Source: Arcuatula senhousia
Lineage: Eukaryota; Mollusca; Bivalvia; Mytilida; Mytilidae
Assembly: GCA_963971305.1 (NCBI GenBank)
Contig: OZ020306.1
Location: forward strand, 4,022,842-4,086,841
DNA length: 64,000 nt
Direction: 5' to 3'
In this document: positions 38,956 through 52,629 of the stretch, one piece after another
Position numbering within the stretch: the first letter of the stretch is position 1
How the letters are laid out: the number at the start of each line of letters is the position of its first letter
The notes under the pieces: generated by a model
The model's input: the letters and a program-made list of their open reading frames with translations, nothing else
Told to the model about the DNA's origin: nothing
The model's database searches: none
Made by a program: the position numbers and the translations under genes

Positions 38956-40313
38956 TATATGGGACCTGATATGAATAAATTCGGTGTAAAAATATAAACT
39001 AAGCCCATCTTTGTTGAGATTAATATAACATTTCAGATTTTGAAAACACCCTTTCCTATAAGTTTCGATTGAAGACAACATGAGCCTTTGACACAGTATA
39101 AAATAACTTAAGTCTCTATTTTGATAGTCAATTTGTTCGTAAATAAAGTTGTGCTACATATAGAATCTGCTTTCTAGATTCAAACCAAAAATTATGTTTT
39201 TCTTTTGAAGGGAAAGCTCCTCCTAAGAAAACCAGAGGTAGGTAGTGCTAACGTCATAAGGTTCTTGATTAATATGTGTTGATTGAATATACCATTTTAT
39301 TTTAAATTTTTAACAGAGTATATCTTTTGGTCAAATTATTAAATGTGTACATTAAATAATTTAGTAATTTAACAGTTTACAAGTTAATCGATGCACTATT
39401 CATTGTTCATTCTTGATTAGAAATTAATATTATTTGTTTTGCGGTATTTTTAATAATATAAAGCAGTGAAAATGCAAAAGTCAAAACACTCAATTATGTC
39501 TCTTTTAATCATTTTGACAATGACCATTTTTCTGTTGAGTTTTTTTTATAATGATAAATATTGATTAAGAATAATATTTGGCGATAGGCCATCTGCTTTT
39601 CAAACAACTGATCATATTTTATTACTATAGGAAAAGCTGTTTCTAGGAAAACCAAAGGTACATTAAGTTTAAAATATTTTGTAACATCAGTTTTTTTGTG
39701 TGTTTTGTTAAAATGCTGTTCCAATTCGACTTGAATAAAATAATATGTATAAGTGAAAAGGTGAGAGTGAATTCCCTCAATTATGCCCCTTGTAATCATT
39801 TTTACAATGCGATCTTTTTCATAATGATTGTTTATAAATAATTTCATTTTTGATTATTTCTTAACTCGGCTGATTGTGAGATCAAACAATGTGCAGTGCT
39901 TTCGATGTATGATTAATTGCAAATAGGTTTTCATGACAAAATGATCAATATTTCTTCTTTTATGTTCAAAATATGTTAATAATAACATGCATGTGTCAAT
40001 TTAAAAATCAAAATGGAAAATTCTGAAAATACAGGTAGAAAAATAGTGTTTTTATAGTTATACATATTATATTAAGTAAAAGTTTTGTCGATAAGTCATA
40101 TGCTTTTCAAACAACGATCATGTTTTATTATTATAGGAAAAGCTGTTTCTAGGAAAACCAAAGGTACATTATGTATTAGACATTTTGTAACGTTAGTTAA
40201 TTTGGTGTTATGCTAAAACGCTATTTCAATTTGACTTATAAAGCCTTACTATAGAATAGAACTGAAGAAAATGATATATATCAGTGAAAATGCAAGAGTA
40301 AATAAAAAAAAAA
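38956..40313 (+). repeat. Short unit S2: microexons only
   Basis: A 1,358-bp unit with microexons at 39211-39237 (KAPPKKTRG), 39631-39657 (KAVSRKTKG) and 40137-40163 (KAVSRKTKG). The A-run at its upstream junction is interrupted by a C (aaacaaaaaa), unlike the other short-unit junctions. Confidence 0.85.
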
Positions 40314-42311
40314 TATATGGGACCTGATATGAATAAATTCGGTGTAAAAATATAAACTAAGCCCATCTTTGTTGAGATTAATATAACATTTCAGATTTTG
40401 AAAACACCCTTTCCTATAAGTTTCGATTGAAGACAACATGAGCCTTTGACACAGTATAAAATAACTTAAGTCTCTATTTTGATAGTCAATTTGTTCGTAA
40501 ATAAAGTTGTGCTACATATAGAATCTGCTTTCTAGATTCAAACCAAAAATTATGTTTTTCTTTTGAAGGGAAAGCTCCTCCTAAGAAAACCAGAGGTAGG
40601 TAGTGCTAACGTCATAAGGTTCTTGATTAATATGTGTTGATTGAATATACCATTTTATTTTAAATTTTTAACAGAGTATATCTTTTGGTCAAATTATTAA
40701 ATGTGTACATTAAATAATTTAGTAATTTAACAGTTTACAAGTTAATCGATGCACTATTCATTGTTCATTCTTGATTAGAAATTAATATTATTTGTTTTGC
40801 GGTATTTTTAATAATATAAAGCAGTGAAAATGCAAAAGTCAAAACACTCAATTATGTCTCTTTTAATCATTTTGACAATGACCATTTTTCTGTTAAGATT
40901 TTTTTATAGTGATAAATATTGATTAAGAATAATATTTGGCGATAGGCCATCTGCTTTTCAAACAACTGATCATATTTTATTACTATAGGAAAAGCTGTTT
41001 CTAGGAAAACCAAAGGTACATTAAGTTTAAAATATTTTGTAACATCAGTTTTTTTTTGTGTTTTGTTAAAATGCTGTTCCAATTCGACTTGAATAAAATA
41101 ATATGTATAAGTGAAAAGGTGAGAGTGAATTCCCTCAATTATGCCCCTTGTAATCATTTTTACAATGCGATCTTTTTCATAATGATTGTTTATAAATAAT
41201 TTCATTTTTGATTATTTCTTAACTCGGCTGATTGTGAGATCAAACAATGTGCAGTGCTTTCGATGTATGATTAATTGCAAATAGGTTTTCATGACAAAAT
41301 GATCAATATTTCTTCTTTTATGTTCAAAATATGTTAATAATAACATGCATGTGTCAATTTAAAAATCAAAATGGAAAATTCTGAAAATACAGGTAGAAAA
41401 ATAGTGTTTTTATAGTTATACATATTATATTAAGTAAAAGTTTTGTCGATAAGTCATATGCTTTTCAAACAACGATCATGTTTTATTATTATAGGAAAAG
41501 CTGTTTCTAGGAAAACCAAAGGTACATTATGTATTAGACATTTTGTAACGTTAGTTAATTTGGTGTTATGCTAAAATGCTATTTCAATTTGACTTATAAA
41601 GCCTTACTATAGAATAGAACTGAAGAAAATGATATATATCAGTGAAAATGCAAGAGTAAATACTCTCAATTATGTTTCTTGTACTCATTTTTACATTGAC
41701 TATGTTTCTGTCCAGCTATTTTTTTATAATATTGATTTCAATTACTTACTATTTGATTCTTTTTCAATTTTGCCGATTAGGAGATCAAACAATGTGCAGT
41801 GCTTTCGATGTATGATAAATGGCATAATATAGGTTTTTTCATGACAAAATTATCAGTCTTTTTTCGTTTATGTTCAGTAGGTGATAATAATTACATGCTT
41901 GTCTATTTAAAATCAAAATGGAATTTTTTTCATGAGTTATTGATAGAAACGGATTATACAAAATATGGTTTAAAATATTTGAATGAATAAATTTATGATT
42001 GTGTAATATACTTTTTTCCTAAGAATTGTGTCTCTAATTGGTGTTTTGTTTATTGTATTATATATTACTACCCGATTTACAGATCGCACTTGAAAGCAGT
42101 TTTGAAGCGAAAAAGATATTGCCAAACCAACATTTTAAATCAAATAACTGCAAAAAGACCATTAATCCTTTATCAAGTTAGAACCTCTGAGATTTTCCAT
42201 TTCTCTTTTATGTCTTTTTTTTTCTTATTCGACATCCTAGTTTGTTTGTTTTGTCAAAAAATGTTAGCATGTGTTGCCATTCTTAAAACAAAAACTATTA
42301 TTCATTTTTAG
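40314..42311 (+). repeat. Short unit S3: microexons plus full 3' intron
   Basis: Microexons at 40569-40595 (KAPPKKTRG), 40989-41015 (KAVSRKTKG) and 41495-41521 (KAVSRKTKG). After the third, the complete 3' intron returns, leading to exon A of unit 13. This copy shows that S units are internal deletions or crossover products of the full unit. Confidence 0.85.
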
Positions 42312-42515
42312 GTTCAAAATCTAATTTGGCATTCAGAAAGGCCACCTGGATGAGTTCAACATGGTCACCTAAAGAATCGTCAAAAAAGGCAGTTGACGGA
42401 AATCTTAACACCATAAGCCATAGCAAACGACAAAGAAATCCATCTTGGAAAGTAGATTTAGGAAAGACTTATCCAATCAATCGTATCGAGATCTTCAATA
42501 GAAAAGGTCGATATG
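42312..42515 (+). CDS. Unit 13 exon A (FTP N-half)
   Basis: The protein is identical to unit 1. The Leu31 codon is CTT, a marker shared with units 14, 15 and 17. Confidence 0.9.
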
Positions 42516-42800
42516 GTAGGTGACATCGAAATTTGAATTGTTTTGTACAAACATCTGTAGGTGTAATCGTTGTCTGAAAAAATAAATCATTTTGCTTCAA
42601 ACTATGTAACCTTATTTATTTATTCCTTGCATTAATCTACACATTTCAAATTGTTTTAGTGTAAATGCCTTTAAGAGTTTAATGTGTTGACAAAAATGTG
42701 TTGGAATGAATTAATTTCTCTTGACGTTGAGAGAGGAGTGGTATAAAATGACTTATTAAATATACATAGATTATTGATAGATAATTTTGAATTTTACAAG

Positions 42801-42995
42801 CAAAGCGGATGAGAAATGTTGCCGTGCACATTGGTTATGGTAAAAGAAAGATCAAGTGTGGGTCCTTCAAAGGACCTGGAAGAAGTGGACAAAAGATATC
42901 AATAAAATGCAACAATAAAAAAGGTCGACATGTGTATGTCAGTCAGGCTGGAACTGGATATTTGCAGCTTGCTGAAGTCAGAGTCTATAGTTCAG
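42801..42995 (+). CDS. Unit 13 exon B (FTP C-half)
   Basis: The protein is identical to unit 1 exon B and the splice sites are intact. Confidence 0.9.
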
Positions 42996-43727
42996 GTAAT
43001 CATTAACATGGAACGGAATATCCTTCTTTGTCACACATTAAGCGTTTTTCAGTCATTTGACATTTGCCTGAGTGAAACAGCGGACAGATTTCAAACCATA
43101 TTTTGATAATGGACCTGATATTTTTCGTTTCCTCGCAAGTGGACTTGATATGGCCATATCAAGGCCTCAAATAAACGAGTGACGTTATAAACTCTGCTCT
43201 TTGAACAAGCATGAAAGGATGTTCAGATTTGTATGTATAAAAACAGTCAAACAATAACACCAATTATAGAAAATTCAACGTTTATGTTTTTTTGGTGTGT
43301 TAAAGATTTAAGCAGGTTCAAATTTATAGAGTATTTTAAGGTTTTATCTTGAAAATGATGTGAAATATGTATCAGGACACAGGGGTTTCCATATCGGGTT
43401 CAATTCAATTCCTTGAACTATATTATGGTGTTATCTAACGCCTTGACCTACTATGGGAGTCTTGGAATCATATATATGGGACCTGATATGAATAAATTCG
43501 GTGTAAAAATATAAACTAAGCCCATCTTTGTTGAGATTAATATAACATTTCAGATTTTGAAAACACCCTTTCCTATAAGTTTCGATTGAAGACAACATGA
43601 ACCTTTGACACAGTATAAAATAACTTAAGTCTCTATTTTGATAGTCAATTTGTTCGTAAATAAAGTTGTGCTACATATAGAATCTGCTTTCTAGATTCAA
43701 ACCAAAAATTATGTTTTTCTTTTGAAG

Positions 43728-44680
43728 GGAAAGCTCCTTCTAAGAAAACCAGAGGTAGGTAGTGCTAACGTCATAAGGTTCTTGATTAATATGTGTTGAT
43801 TGAATATACCATTTTAATTTAAATTTTTAACAGAGTATATCTTTTGGTCAAATTATTAAATGTGTACATTAAATAATTTAGTAATTTAACAGTTTACAAG
43901 TTAATCGATGCACTATTCATTGTTCATTCTTGATTAGAAATTAATATTATTTGTTTTGCGGTATTTTTAATAATATAAATCAGTGAAAATGCAAAAGTCA
44001 AAACACTCAATTATGTCTCTTTTAATCATTCTGACAATGACCATTTTTCTGTTAAGTTTTTTTTATAATGATAAATATTGATTAAGAATAATATTTGGCG
44101 ATAGGCCATCTGCTTTTCAAACAACTGATCATATTTTATTACTATAGGAAAAGCTGTTTCTAGGAAAACCAAAGGTACATTAAGTTTAAAATATTTTGTA
44201 ACATCAGTTTTTTTGTGTGTTTTGTTAAAATGCTGTTCCAATTCGACTTGAATAAAATAATATGTATAAGTGAAAAGGTGAGAGTGAATTCCCTCAATTA
44301 TGCCCCTTGTAATCATTTTTACAATGCGATCTTTTTCATAATGATTGTTTATAAATACTTTCATTTTTGATTATTTCTTAACTCGGCTGATTGTGAGATC
44401 AAACAATGTGCAGTGCTTTTGATGTATGATTAATTGCAAATAGGTTTTCATGACAAAATGATCAATATTTCTTCTTTTATGTTCAAAATATGTTAATAAT
44501 AACATGCATGTGTCAATTTAAAAATCAAAATGGAAAATTCTAAAAATACAGGTAGAAAAATAGTGTTTTTATAGTTATACATATTATATTAAGTAAAAGT
44601 TTTGTCGATAAGTCATATGCTTTTCAAACAACGATCATGTTTTATTATTATAGGAAAAGCTGTTTCTAGGAAAAACAAAG
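43728..44680 (+). CDS. Unit 13 microexon trio, two variant linkers
   Basis: Microexons at 43728-43754 (KAPSKKTRG), 44148-44174 (KAVSRKTKG) and 44654-44680 (KAVSRKNKG, Thr to Asn). Confidence 0.78.
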
Positions 44681-44829
44681 GTACATTATGTATTAGACAT
44701 TTTGTAACGTTAGTTAATTTGGTGTTATGCTAAAACGCTATTTCAATTTGACTTATAAAGCCTTACTATAGAATAGAACTGAAGAAAATGATATATATCA
44801 GTGAAAATGCAAGAGTAAATAAAAAAAAA

Positions 44830-46187
44830 TATATGGGACCTGATATGAATAAATTCGGTGTAAAAATATAAACTAAGCCCATCTTTGTTGAGATTAATAT
44901 AACATTTCAGATTTTGAAAACACCCTTTCCTATAAGTTTCGATTGAAGACAACATGAGCCTTTGACACAGTATAAAATAACTTAAGTCTCTATTTTGATA
45001 GTCAATTTGTTCGTAAATAAAGTTGTGCTACATATAGAATCTGCTTTCTAGATTCAAACCAAAAATTATGTTTTTCTTTTGAAGGGAAAGCTCCTCCTAA
45101 GAAAACCAGAGGTAGGTAGTGCTAACGTCATAAGGTTCTTGATTAATATGTGTTGATTGAATATACCATTTTATTTTAAATTTTTAACAGAGTATATCTT
45201 TTGGTCAAATTATTAAATGTGTACATTAAATAATTTAGTAATTTAACAGTTTACAAGTTAATCGATGCACTATTCATTGTTCATTCTTGATTAGAAATTA
45301 ATATTATTTGTTTTGCGGTATTTTTAATAATATAAAGCAGTGAAAATGCAAAAGTCAAAACACTCAATTATGTCTCTTTTAATCATTTTGACAATGACCA
45401 TTTTTCTGTTAAGATTTTTTTATAATGATAAATATTGATTAAGAATAATATTTGGCGATAGGCCATCTGCTTTTCAAACAACTGATCATATTTTATTACT
45501 ATAGGAAAAGCTGTTTCTAGGAAAACCAAAGGTACATTAAGTTTAAAATATTTTGTAACATCAGTTTTTTTGTGTGTTTTGTTAAAATGCTGTTCCAATT
45601 CGACTTGAATAAAATAATATGTATAAGTGAAAAGGTGAGAGTGAATTCCCTCAATTATGCCCCTTGTAATCATTTTTACAATGCGATCTTTTTCATAATG
45701 ATTGTTTATAAATAATTTCATTTTTGATTATTTCTTAACTCGGCTGATTGTGAGATCAAACAATGTGCAGTGCTTTCGATGTATGATTAATTGCAAATAG
45801 GTTTTCATGACAAAATGATCAATATTTCTTCTTTTATGTTCAAAATATGTTAATAATAACATGCATGTGTCAATTTAAAAATCAAAATGGAAAATTCTGA
45901 AAATACAGGTAGAAAAATAGTGTTTTTATAGTTATACATATTATATTAAGTAAAAGTTTTGTCGATAAGTCATATGCTTTTCAAACAACGATCATGTTTT
46001 ATTATTATAGGAAAAGCTGTTTCTAGGAAAAACAAAGGTACATTATGTATTAGACATTTTGTAACGTTAGTTAATTTGGTGTTATGCTAAAACGCTATTT
46101 CAATTTGACTTATAAAGCCTTACTATAGAATAGAACTGAAGAAAATGATATATATCAGTGAAAATGCAAGAGTAAATAAAAAAAAAA
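44830..46187 (+). repeat. Short unit S4: microexons only
   Basis: A 1,358-bp unit with microexons at 45085-45111 (KAPPKKTRG), 45505-45531 (KAVSRKTKG) and 46011-46037 (KAVSRKNKG). The Asn variant is shared with units 13 and 14. Confidence 0.85.
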
Positions 46188-47546
46188 TATATGGGACCTG
46201 ATATGAATAAATTCGGTGTAAAAATATAAACTAAGCCCATCTTTGTTGAGATTAATATAACATTTCAGATTTTGAAAACACCCTTTCCTATAAGTTTCGA
46301 TTGAAGACAACATGAACCTTTGACACAGTATAAAATAACTTAAGTCTCTATTTTGATAGTCAATTTGTTCGTAAATAAAGTTGTGCTACATATAGAATCT
46401 GCTTTCTAGATTCAAACCAAAAATTATGTTTTTCTTTTGAAGGGAAAGCTCCTCCTAAGAAAACCAGAGGTAGGTAGTGCTAACGTCATAAGGTTCTTGA
46501 TTAATATGTGTTGATTGAATATACCATTTTATTTTAAATTTTTAACAGAGTATATCTTTTGGTCAAATTATTAAATGTGTACATTAAATAATTTAGTAAT
46601 TTAACAGTTTACAAGTTAATCGATGCACTATTCATTGTTCATTCTTGATTAGAAATTAATATTATTTGTTTTGCGGTATTTTTAATAATATAAAGCAGTG
46701 AAAATGCAAAAGTCAAAACACTCAATTATGTCTCTTTTAATCATTTTGACAATGACCATTTTTCTGTTAAGATTTTTTTATAATGATAAATATTGATTAA
46801 GAATAATATTTGGTGATAGGCCATCTGCTTTTCAAACAACTGATCATATTTTATTACTATAGGAAAAGCTGTTTCTAGGAAAACCAAAGGTACATTAAGT
46901 TTAAAATATTTTGTAACATCAGTTTTTTTTTTGTGTTTTGTTAAAATGCTGTTCCAATTCGACTTGAATAAAATAATATGTATAAGTGAAAAGGTGAGAG
47001 TGAATTCCCTCAATTATGCCCCTTGTAATCATTTTTACAATGCGATCTTTTTCATAATGATTGTTTATAAATAATTTCATTTTTGATTATTTCTTAACTC
47101 GGCTGATTGTGAGATCAAACAATGTGCAGTGCTTTCGATGTATGATTAATTGCAAATAGGTTTTCATGACAAAATGATCAATATTTCTTCTTTTATGTTC
47201 AAAATATGTTAATAATAACATGCATGTGTCAATTTAAAAATCAAAATGGAAAATTCTGAAAATACAGGTAGAAAAATAGTGTTTTTATAGTTATACATAT
47301 TATATTAAGTAAAAGTTTTGTCGATAAGTCATATGCTTTTCAAACAACGATCATGTTTTATTATTATAGGAAAAACTGTTTCTAGGAAAACCAAAGGTAC
47401 ATTATGTATTAGACATTTTGTAACGTTAGTTAATTTGGTGTTATGCTAAAACGCTATTTCAATTTGACTTATAAAGCCTTACTATAGAATAGAACTGAAG
47501 AAAATGGTATATATCAGTGAAAATGCAAGAGTAAATAAAAAAAAAA
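46188..47546 (+). repeat. Short unit S5: microexons only
   Basis: Microexons at 46443-46469 (KAPPKKTRG), 46863-46889 (KAVSRKTKG) and 47370-47396 (KTVSRKTKG, Ala to Thr, unique in the window). Confidence 0.85.
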
Positions 47547-47661
47547 TATATGGGACCTGATATGAATAAATTCGGTGTAAAAATATAAACTAAGCCCATC
47601 TTTGTTGAGATTAATATAACATTTCAGATTTTGAAAACACCCTTTCCTATAAGTTTCGATT

Positions 47662-49688
47662 CAATAGACGGAGCAATTTTATTTGTCGATTTTTCGAAAG
47701 CCTTCGACACACTAAATTGGAATTTTATGTATGAATGCTTACAACGCTTTGGTTTCAATCATTCATTCATAAAATGGATCACGACATTATATAGCAATAT
47801 AAATTCGGTGATAATAAACAATGGATGGACATCAGCTCCTATAAACTTACAAAGGGGTATTCGTCAAGGTTGCCCGTGTTCGTCTTTACTTTTTGTTATA
47901 ACGGTAGAAATTTTAGCAAATTACATCAGAAATAACTCCAACATAAAAGGCATCGAAATTAAACTAAATGGAACAACAAAAAACCTCAAAATATCCCAAC
48001 TTGCAGACGATACTACTTTATTCTTACAATCTAAGAAAGAAATTAAAGAAGCCTTGAACATATTAGAAACGTTTGGAACGTTTTCTGGTCTCGCACTTGA
48101 TAAAAATAAAACTGAAGGCATCTGGATTGGAAAGCAAAAACACTGCAAAGACAAAGTAGATGGAATAGAATTTACTGACAAACCAATTAAAGTATTGGGA
48201 CTATATGTTAGCATTGATAAAAATGAATGTGATCGTTTAAATTGGGAAAACAAGTTATAAAAATCAAAAAAACTGATTAAAGCATGGGAAAAAAGAAACC
48301 TAACTATTATAGGTAAAATATTGATAATAAAAACTATTATCATACCACAATTCACCCATATTGCATCGGCTACAATTGTAAAAAAAGATCATTTAAAAAA
48401 ATTAGAGGAAATTATATTTAAATATGTATGGAATAACAAACCAGATAAAGTGAAGAGATCAACACTTATTTCTAATTACGATCAAGGGGGATTACAAATG
48501 ATTGACGTTGAAAGCTATTTTAAAATGTTGCAAGTGAAATGGTTAACAAGAATAAAAAACTCTAATGATGAAAATTGGTCAGTAATCCCAAAGAAATATT
48601 TGAATAAGTTTGGCCCTGACTTGCTGGTACTCAACATGAACCTAAAACCTAAAACCATTCAAAATCTTAAAGAATTCAAAGATATCCCCCAATTCTATCA
48701 AGAAATAATTAAAACCTGGTATGAAATAAAAAATAACACACAAAATGATTTAACAACTATCCATGAAATAAAAAAAGAAATTATTTGGGGAAATGAACAC
48801 ATCAAACATAACAATAAACCCCTACTCATAGAAAGCTGGATAAATAGTGGAATTATTTACATCAATGATTTGACAGACGAAAATGGTTTTATTAAAGAAG
48901 ATAACTTACTTAATAAACTTAAACATAAGTCAAATTGGATTGCCGAATATACTCTAGTTAAAAGAGCAATTCCAAAATCATGGATAGAAATTCTCAATTC
49001 AGAAAAATCAATAAAGACCAAAGTTAATATCAACAAAACATCCATAAAAATAAATAATAAAGAAATGAAAATAAATGAAATAGACAACAAAAACATATAT
49101 GAAATGTTTATAAACAAAAAAAAGGATATAAACATTGGAGTTCTAAAATGGAAACGAGCTTTTAATTTAAATGACAGCTTCTTCAAAAACACCTTCTTAT
49201 TTTTTCATGAAAATATATTACTAAACAACTTAAAGATCTTCCGATGGAAGCTTATGAGCAATATTTTATCTTGCCAAGAAAAACTTTTTATATGGCATAT
49301 AACACAAACTCCTATGTGTCCCTTTTGCAATGAAATTGATAATTATGAACATTTGTTTGTTAGATGTAAGCTGTTACAAAATTTATGGGAAAAAGTTAAT
49401 ATTATTTTTAAAAAGCTGAGCTTTAACAGGGAAATAAGTCTTGTACACTTTGTAATAGGGTATAAGATACAAGACAAGAACTACTCTGACTTTAATGTCA
49501 TTCTTTCTATCCTTGGTTTTTCTATTTTTAAATCTTTTTGTCTTTCGGAACTTAGAACAAAACATTTAGACACTTTTGAGATATTTAAAAAAGAATTTTC
49601 TAGGTATTCTAACATAGTCAAGAAAACGAAACCTAAATTATTTACTAGCCTTTTAAAAAGATTTGAACTTATGCTAAATGAATGTTAA
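47662..49688 (+). pseudogene. LINE reverse transcriptase ORF2, truncated, one in-frame stop
   Basis: This is the C-terminal part of an ORF2-type polyprotein that copies RNA at a nicked chromosomal target. RT motif A is FVDFSKAFDTLNW (from ~47694), motif B is RGIRQGCPCSSLLF (from ~47850) and motif C is LADDTTLFL (from ~47999). The catalytic aspartates (motif A Asp, ADD) are present. Near the C-terminus C-P-F-C-x8-H-x4-C (from ~49317) matches the zinc-knuckle region of L1/Tx1-like elements. A TAA at 48258-48260 breaks the frame; the same frame resumes and runs to TAA at 49686-49688, so this is one gene, not two. The first 13 coding codons of any ATG-initiated reading come from host sequence. 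Clade assignment to L1/Tx1-like is tentative. Confidence 0.92.
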
Positions 49689-50247
49689 CTCTTAGTAATT
49701 TGTTGAACTCTAGACATATTTCCTTTCCTTTTTAGAAAAAAAAACAAAAAAAAACATTACACTAATCCTTTCGAAAGATGCTTAATTTACTAACTTACCC
49801 ATAAAAATTAACTTAAAATCCAATCAAACTCTGAATTATAAATGTAACACACACACACACTTTGCTTGACATAATAAATCCCCATTCATAAACTTTAGTC
49901 CCTCGTGACTTAACAGAAAATCACTAAAGCGTAAATAACGGAATTTAAAAGTACATATTAATCAATACTAAAAAGCGAAAGAGTGTGTTTAGGTTTTTCA
50001 TATTTTTTTTTCTTTAATCTATCTAATAGTCTTGTATATGTTTATTTTTGTGTGTATTTATGCATATGTATTCTGTATGAAACTAATACTATTTACTATA
50101 ACAAGAAATAACTTATCTATATGACCCTGACATATAGATACTAACAAAAGGGAAATTTGCTAATGAAAGCTGTAATTAACAAATAATTGTAACAGCTATT
50201 AGTGCAATAAATTATTTGTTATTTGAAAAAAAAAAAAAAAAAAAAAA
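49689..50247 (+). other. LINE 3' UTR, AATAAA signal and poly(A) tail
   Basis: About 540 nt of noncoding AT-rich sequence follows the ORF. It holds an A-rich stretch near 49737-49755, a short (AC)n run at about 49846-49860, the polyadenylation signal aataaa at 50206-50211, and a 22-A tail 15 nt further on. Confidence 0.88.
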
Positions 50248-52140
50248 GTTTCGATTGAAGACAACATGAGCCTTTGACACAGTATAAAATAACTTAAGTC
50301 TCTATTTTGATAGTCAATTTGTTCGTAAATAAAGTTGTGCTACATATAGAATCTGCTTTCTAGATTCAAACCAAAAATTATGTTTTTCTTTTGAAGGGAA
50401 AGCTCCTCCTAAGAAAACCAGAGGTAGGTAGTGCTAACGTCATAAGGTTCTTGATTAATATGTGTTGATTGAATATACCATTTTATTTTAAATTTTTAAC
50501 AGAGTATATCTTTTGGTCAAATTATTAAATGTGTACATTAAATAATTTAGTAATTTAACAGTTTACAAGTTAATCGATGCACTATTCATTGTTCATTCTT
50601 GATTAGAAATTAATATTATTTGTTTTGCGGTATTTTTAATAATATAAAGCAGTGAAAATGCAAAAGTCAAAACACTCAATTATGTCTCTTTTAATCATTT
50701 TGACAATGACCATTTTTCTGTTAAGATTTTTTTATAATGATAAATATTGATTAAGAATAATATTTGGCGATAGGCCATCTGCTTTTCAAACAACTGATCA
50801 TATTTTATTACTATAGGAAAAGCTGTTTCTAGGAAAACCAAAGGTACATTAAGTTTAAAATATTTTGTAACATCAGTTTTTTTTTGTGTTTTGTTAAAAT
50901 GCTGTTCCAATTCGACTTGAATAAAATAATATGTATAAGTGAAAAGGTGAGAGTGAATTCCCTCAATTATGCCCCTTGTAATCATTTTTACAATGCGATC
51001 TTTTTCATAATGATTGTTTATAAATAATTTCATTTTTGATTATTTCTTAACTCGGCTGATTGTGAGATCAAACAATGTGCAGTGCTTTCGATGTATGATT
51101 AATTGCAAATAGGTTTTCATGACAAAATGATCAATATTTCTTCTTTTATGTTCAAAATATGTTAATAATAACATGCATGTGTCAATTTAAAAATCAAAAT
51201 GGAAAATTCTGAAAATACAGGTAGAAAAATAGTGTTTTTATAGTTATACATATTATATTAAGTAAAAGTTTTGTCGATAAGTCATATGCTTTTCAAACAA
51301 CGATCATGTTTTATTATTATAGGAAAAGCTGTTTCTAGGAAAACCAAAGGTACATTATGTATTAGACATTTTGTAACGTTAGTTAATTTGGTGTTATGCT
51401 AAAATGCTATTTCAATTTGACTTATAAAGCCTTACTATAGAATAGAACTGAAGAAAATGATATATATCAGTGAAAATGCAAGAGTAAATACTCTCAATTA
51501 TGTTTCTTGTACTCATTTTTACATTGACTATGTTTCTGTCCAGCTATTTTTTTATAATATTGATTTCAATTACTTACTATTTGATTCTTTTTCAATTTTG
51601 CCGATTAGGAGATCAAACAATGTGCAGTGCTTTCGATGTATGATAAATGGCATAATATAGGTTTTTTCATGACAAAATTATCAGTCTTTTTTCGTTTATG
51701 TTCAGTAGGTGATAATAATTACATGCTTGTCTATTTAAAATCAAAATGGAATTTTTTTCATGAGTTATTGATAGAAACGGATTATACAAAATATGGTTTT
51801 ACATATTTGAATGAATAAATTTATGATTGTGTAATATACTTTTTTCCTAAGAATTGTGTCTCTAATTGGTGTTTTGTTTATTGTATTATATATTACTACC
51901 CGATTTACAGATCGCACTTGAAAGCAGTTTTGAAGCGAAAAAGATATTGCCAAACCAACATTTTAAATCAAATAACTGCAAAAAGACCATTAATCCTTTA
52001 TCAAGTTAGAACCTCTGAGATTTTCCATTTCTCTTTTATGTCTTTTTTTTTTCTTATTCGACATCCTAGTTTGTTTGTTTTGTCAAAAAATGTTAGCATG
52101 TGTTGCCATTCTTAAAACAAAAACTATTATTCATTTTTAG

Positions 52141-52344
52141 GTTCAAAATCTAATTTGGCATTCAGAAAGGCCACCTGGATGAGTTCAACATGGTCACCTA
52201 AAGAATCGTCAAAAAAGGCAGTTGACGGAAATCTTAACACCATAAGCCATAGCAAACGACAAAGAAATCCATCTTGGAAAGTAGATTTAGGAAAGACTTA
52301 TCCAATCAATCGTATCGAGATCTTCAATAGAAAAGGTCGATATG
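52141..52344 (+). CDS. Unit 14 exon A (FTP N-half)
   Basis: The protein is identical to unit 1, with Leu31 CTT as in unit 13. Confidence 0.9.
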
Positions 52345-52629
52345 GTAGGTGACATCGAAATTTGAATTGTTTTGTACAAACATCTGTAGGTGTAATCGTT
52401 GTCTGAAAAAATAAATCATTTTGCTTCAAACTATGTAACCTTATTTATTTATTCCTTGCATTAATCTACACATTTCAAATTGTTTTAGTGTAAATGCCTT
52501 TAAGAGTTTAATGTGTTGACAAAAATGTGTTGGAATGAATTAATTTCTCTTGACGTTGAGAGAGGAGTGGTATAAAATGACTTATTAAATATACATAGAT
52601 TATTGATAGATAATTTTGAATTTTACAAG

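Larger units (their letters stand above)
35080..42311 (+). repeat. Higher-order block, copy 1: unit 12 plus three short units
   Basis: A 7,232-bp block made of a lectin-bearing unit (35080-37597) followed by short units at 37598, 38956 and 40314. The same order and junction occur again from 42312. The block ends where the last short unit regains the normal intron leading to exon A. Confidence 0.9.
47651..50256 (+). mobile_element. 5'-truncated non-LTR retrotransposon (LINE) with target-site duplication
   Basis: The insertion covers 47662-50247 and is flanked by aagtttcgatt at 47651-47661 and 50246-50256. The leading a's of the right copy merge with the poly(A), so the duplication is 9-11 bp. 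It contains a reverse transcriptase reading frame, a 3' UTR with an (AC)n tract, an AATAAA signal at 50206 and a 22-nt poly(A) at 50226-50247. No endonuclease domain is present, so the 5' part was lost, as is usual for target-primed reverse transcription. It has the same orientation as the host gene. Confidence 0.95.
42312..52140 (+). repeat. Higher-order block, copy 2: unit 13, three short units, LINE
   Basis: Same order as 35080-42311. The block is 9,829 bp. Removing the LINE and one target duplication (about 2,597 bp) leaves about 7,232 bp, matching copy 1. The LINE is absent from copy 1, so it inserted after the block duplication. Confidence 0.9.
47547..52140 (+). repeat. Short unit S6, split by a LINE
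   Basis: The unit starts at 47547 and is interrupted by the LINE at 47662-50247. It then continues with microexons at 50397-50423 (KAPPKKTRG), 50817-50843 (KAVSRKTKG) and 51323-51349 (KAVSRKTKG) and the full 3' intron before unit 14. The LINE sits in intron sequence, upstream of microexon 1, so the exons are intact. Confidence 0.85.

Noticed and set aside
47921..48355. Minus-strand 144-codon frame inside the LINE
   Set aside because: It is the antisense shadow of the RT coding region and has no domain.
47631..49688. Two separate reverse-transcriptase genes (209 and 455 residues)
   Set aside because: Both are in the same frame, separated only by one TAA codon and a short open stretch. They are one broken ORF of one LINE.
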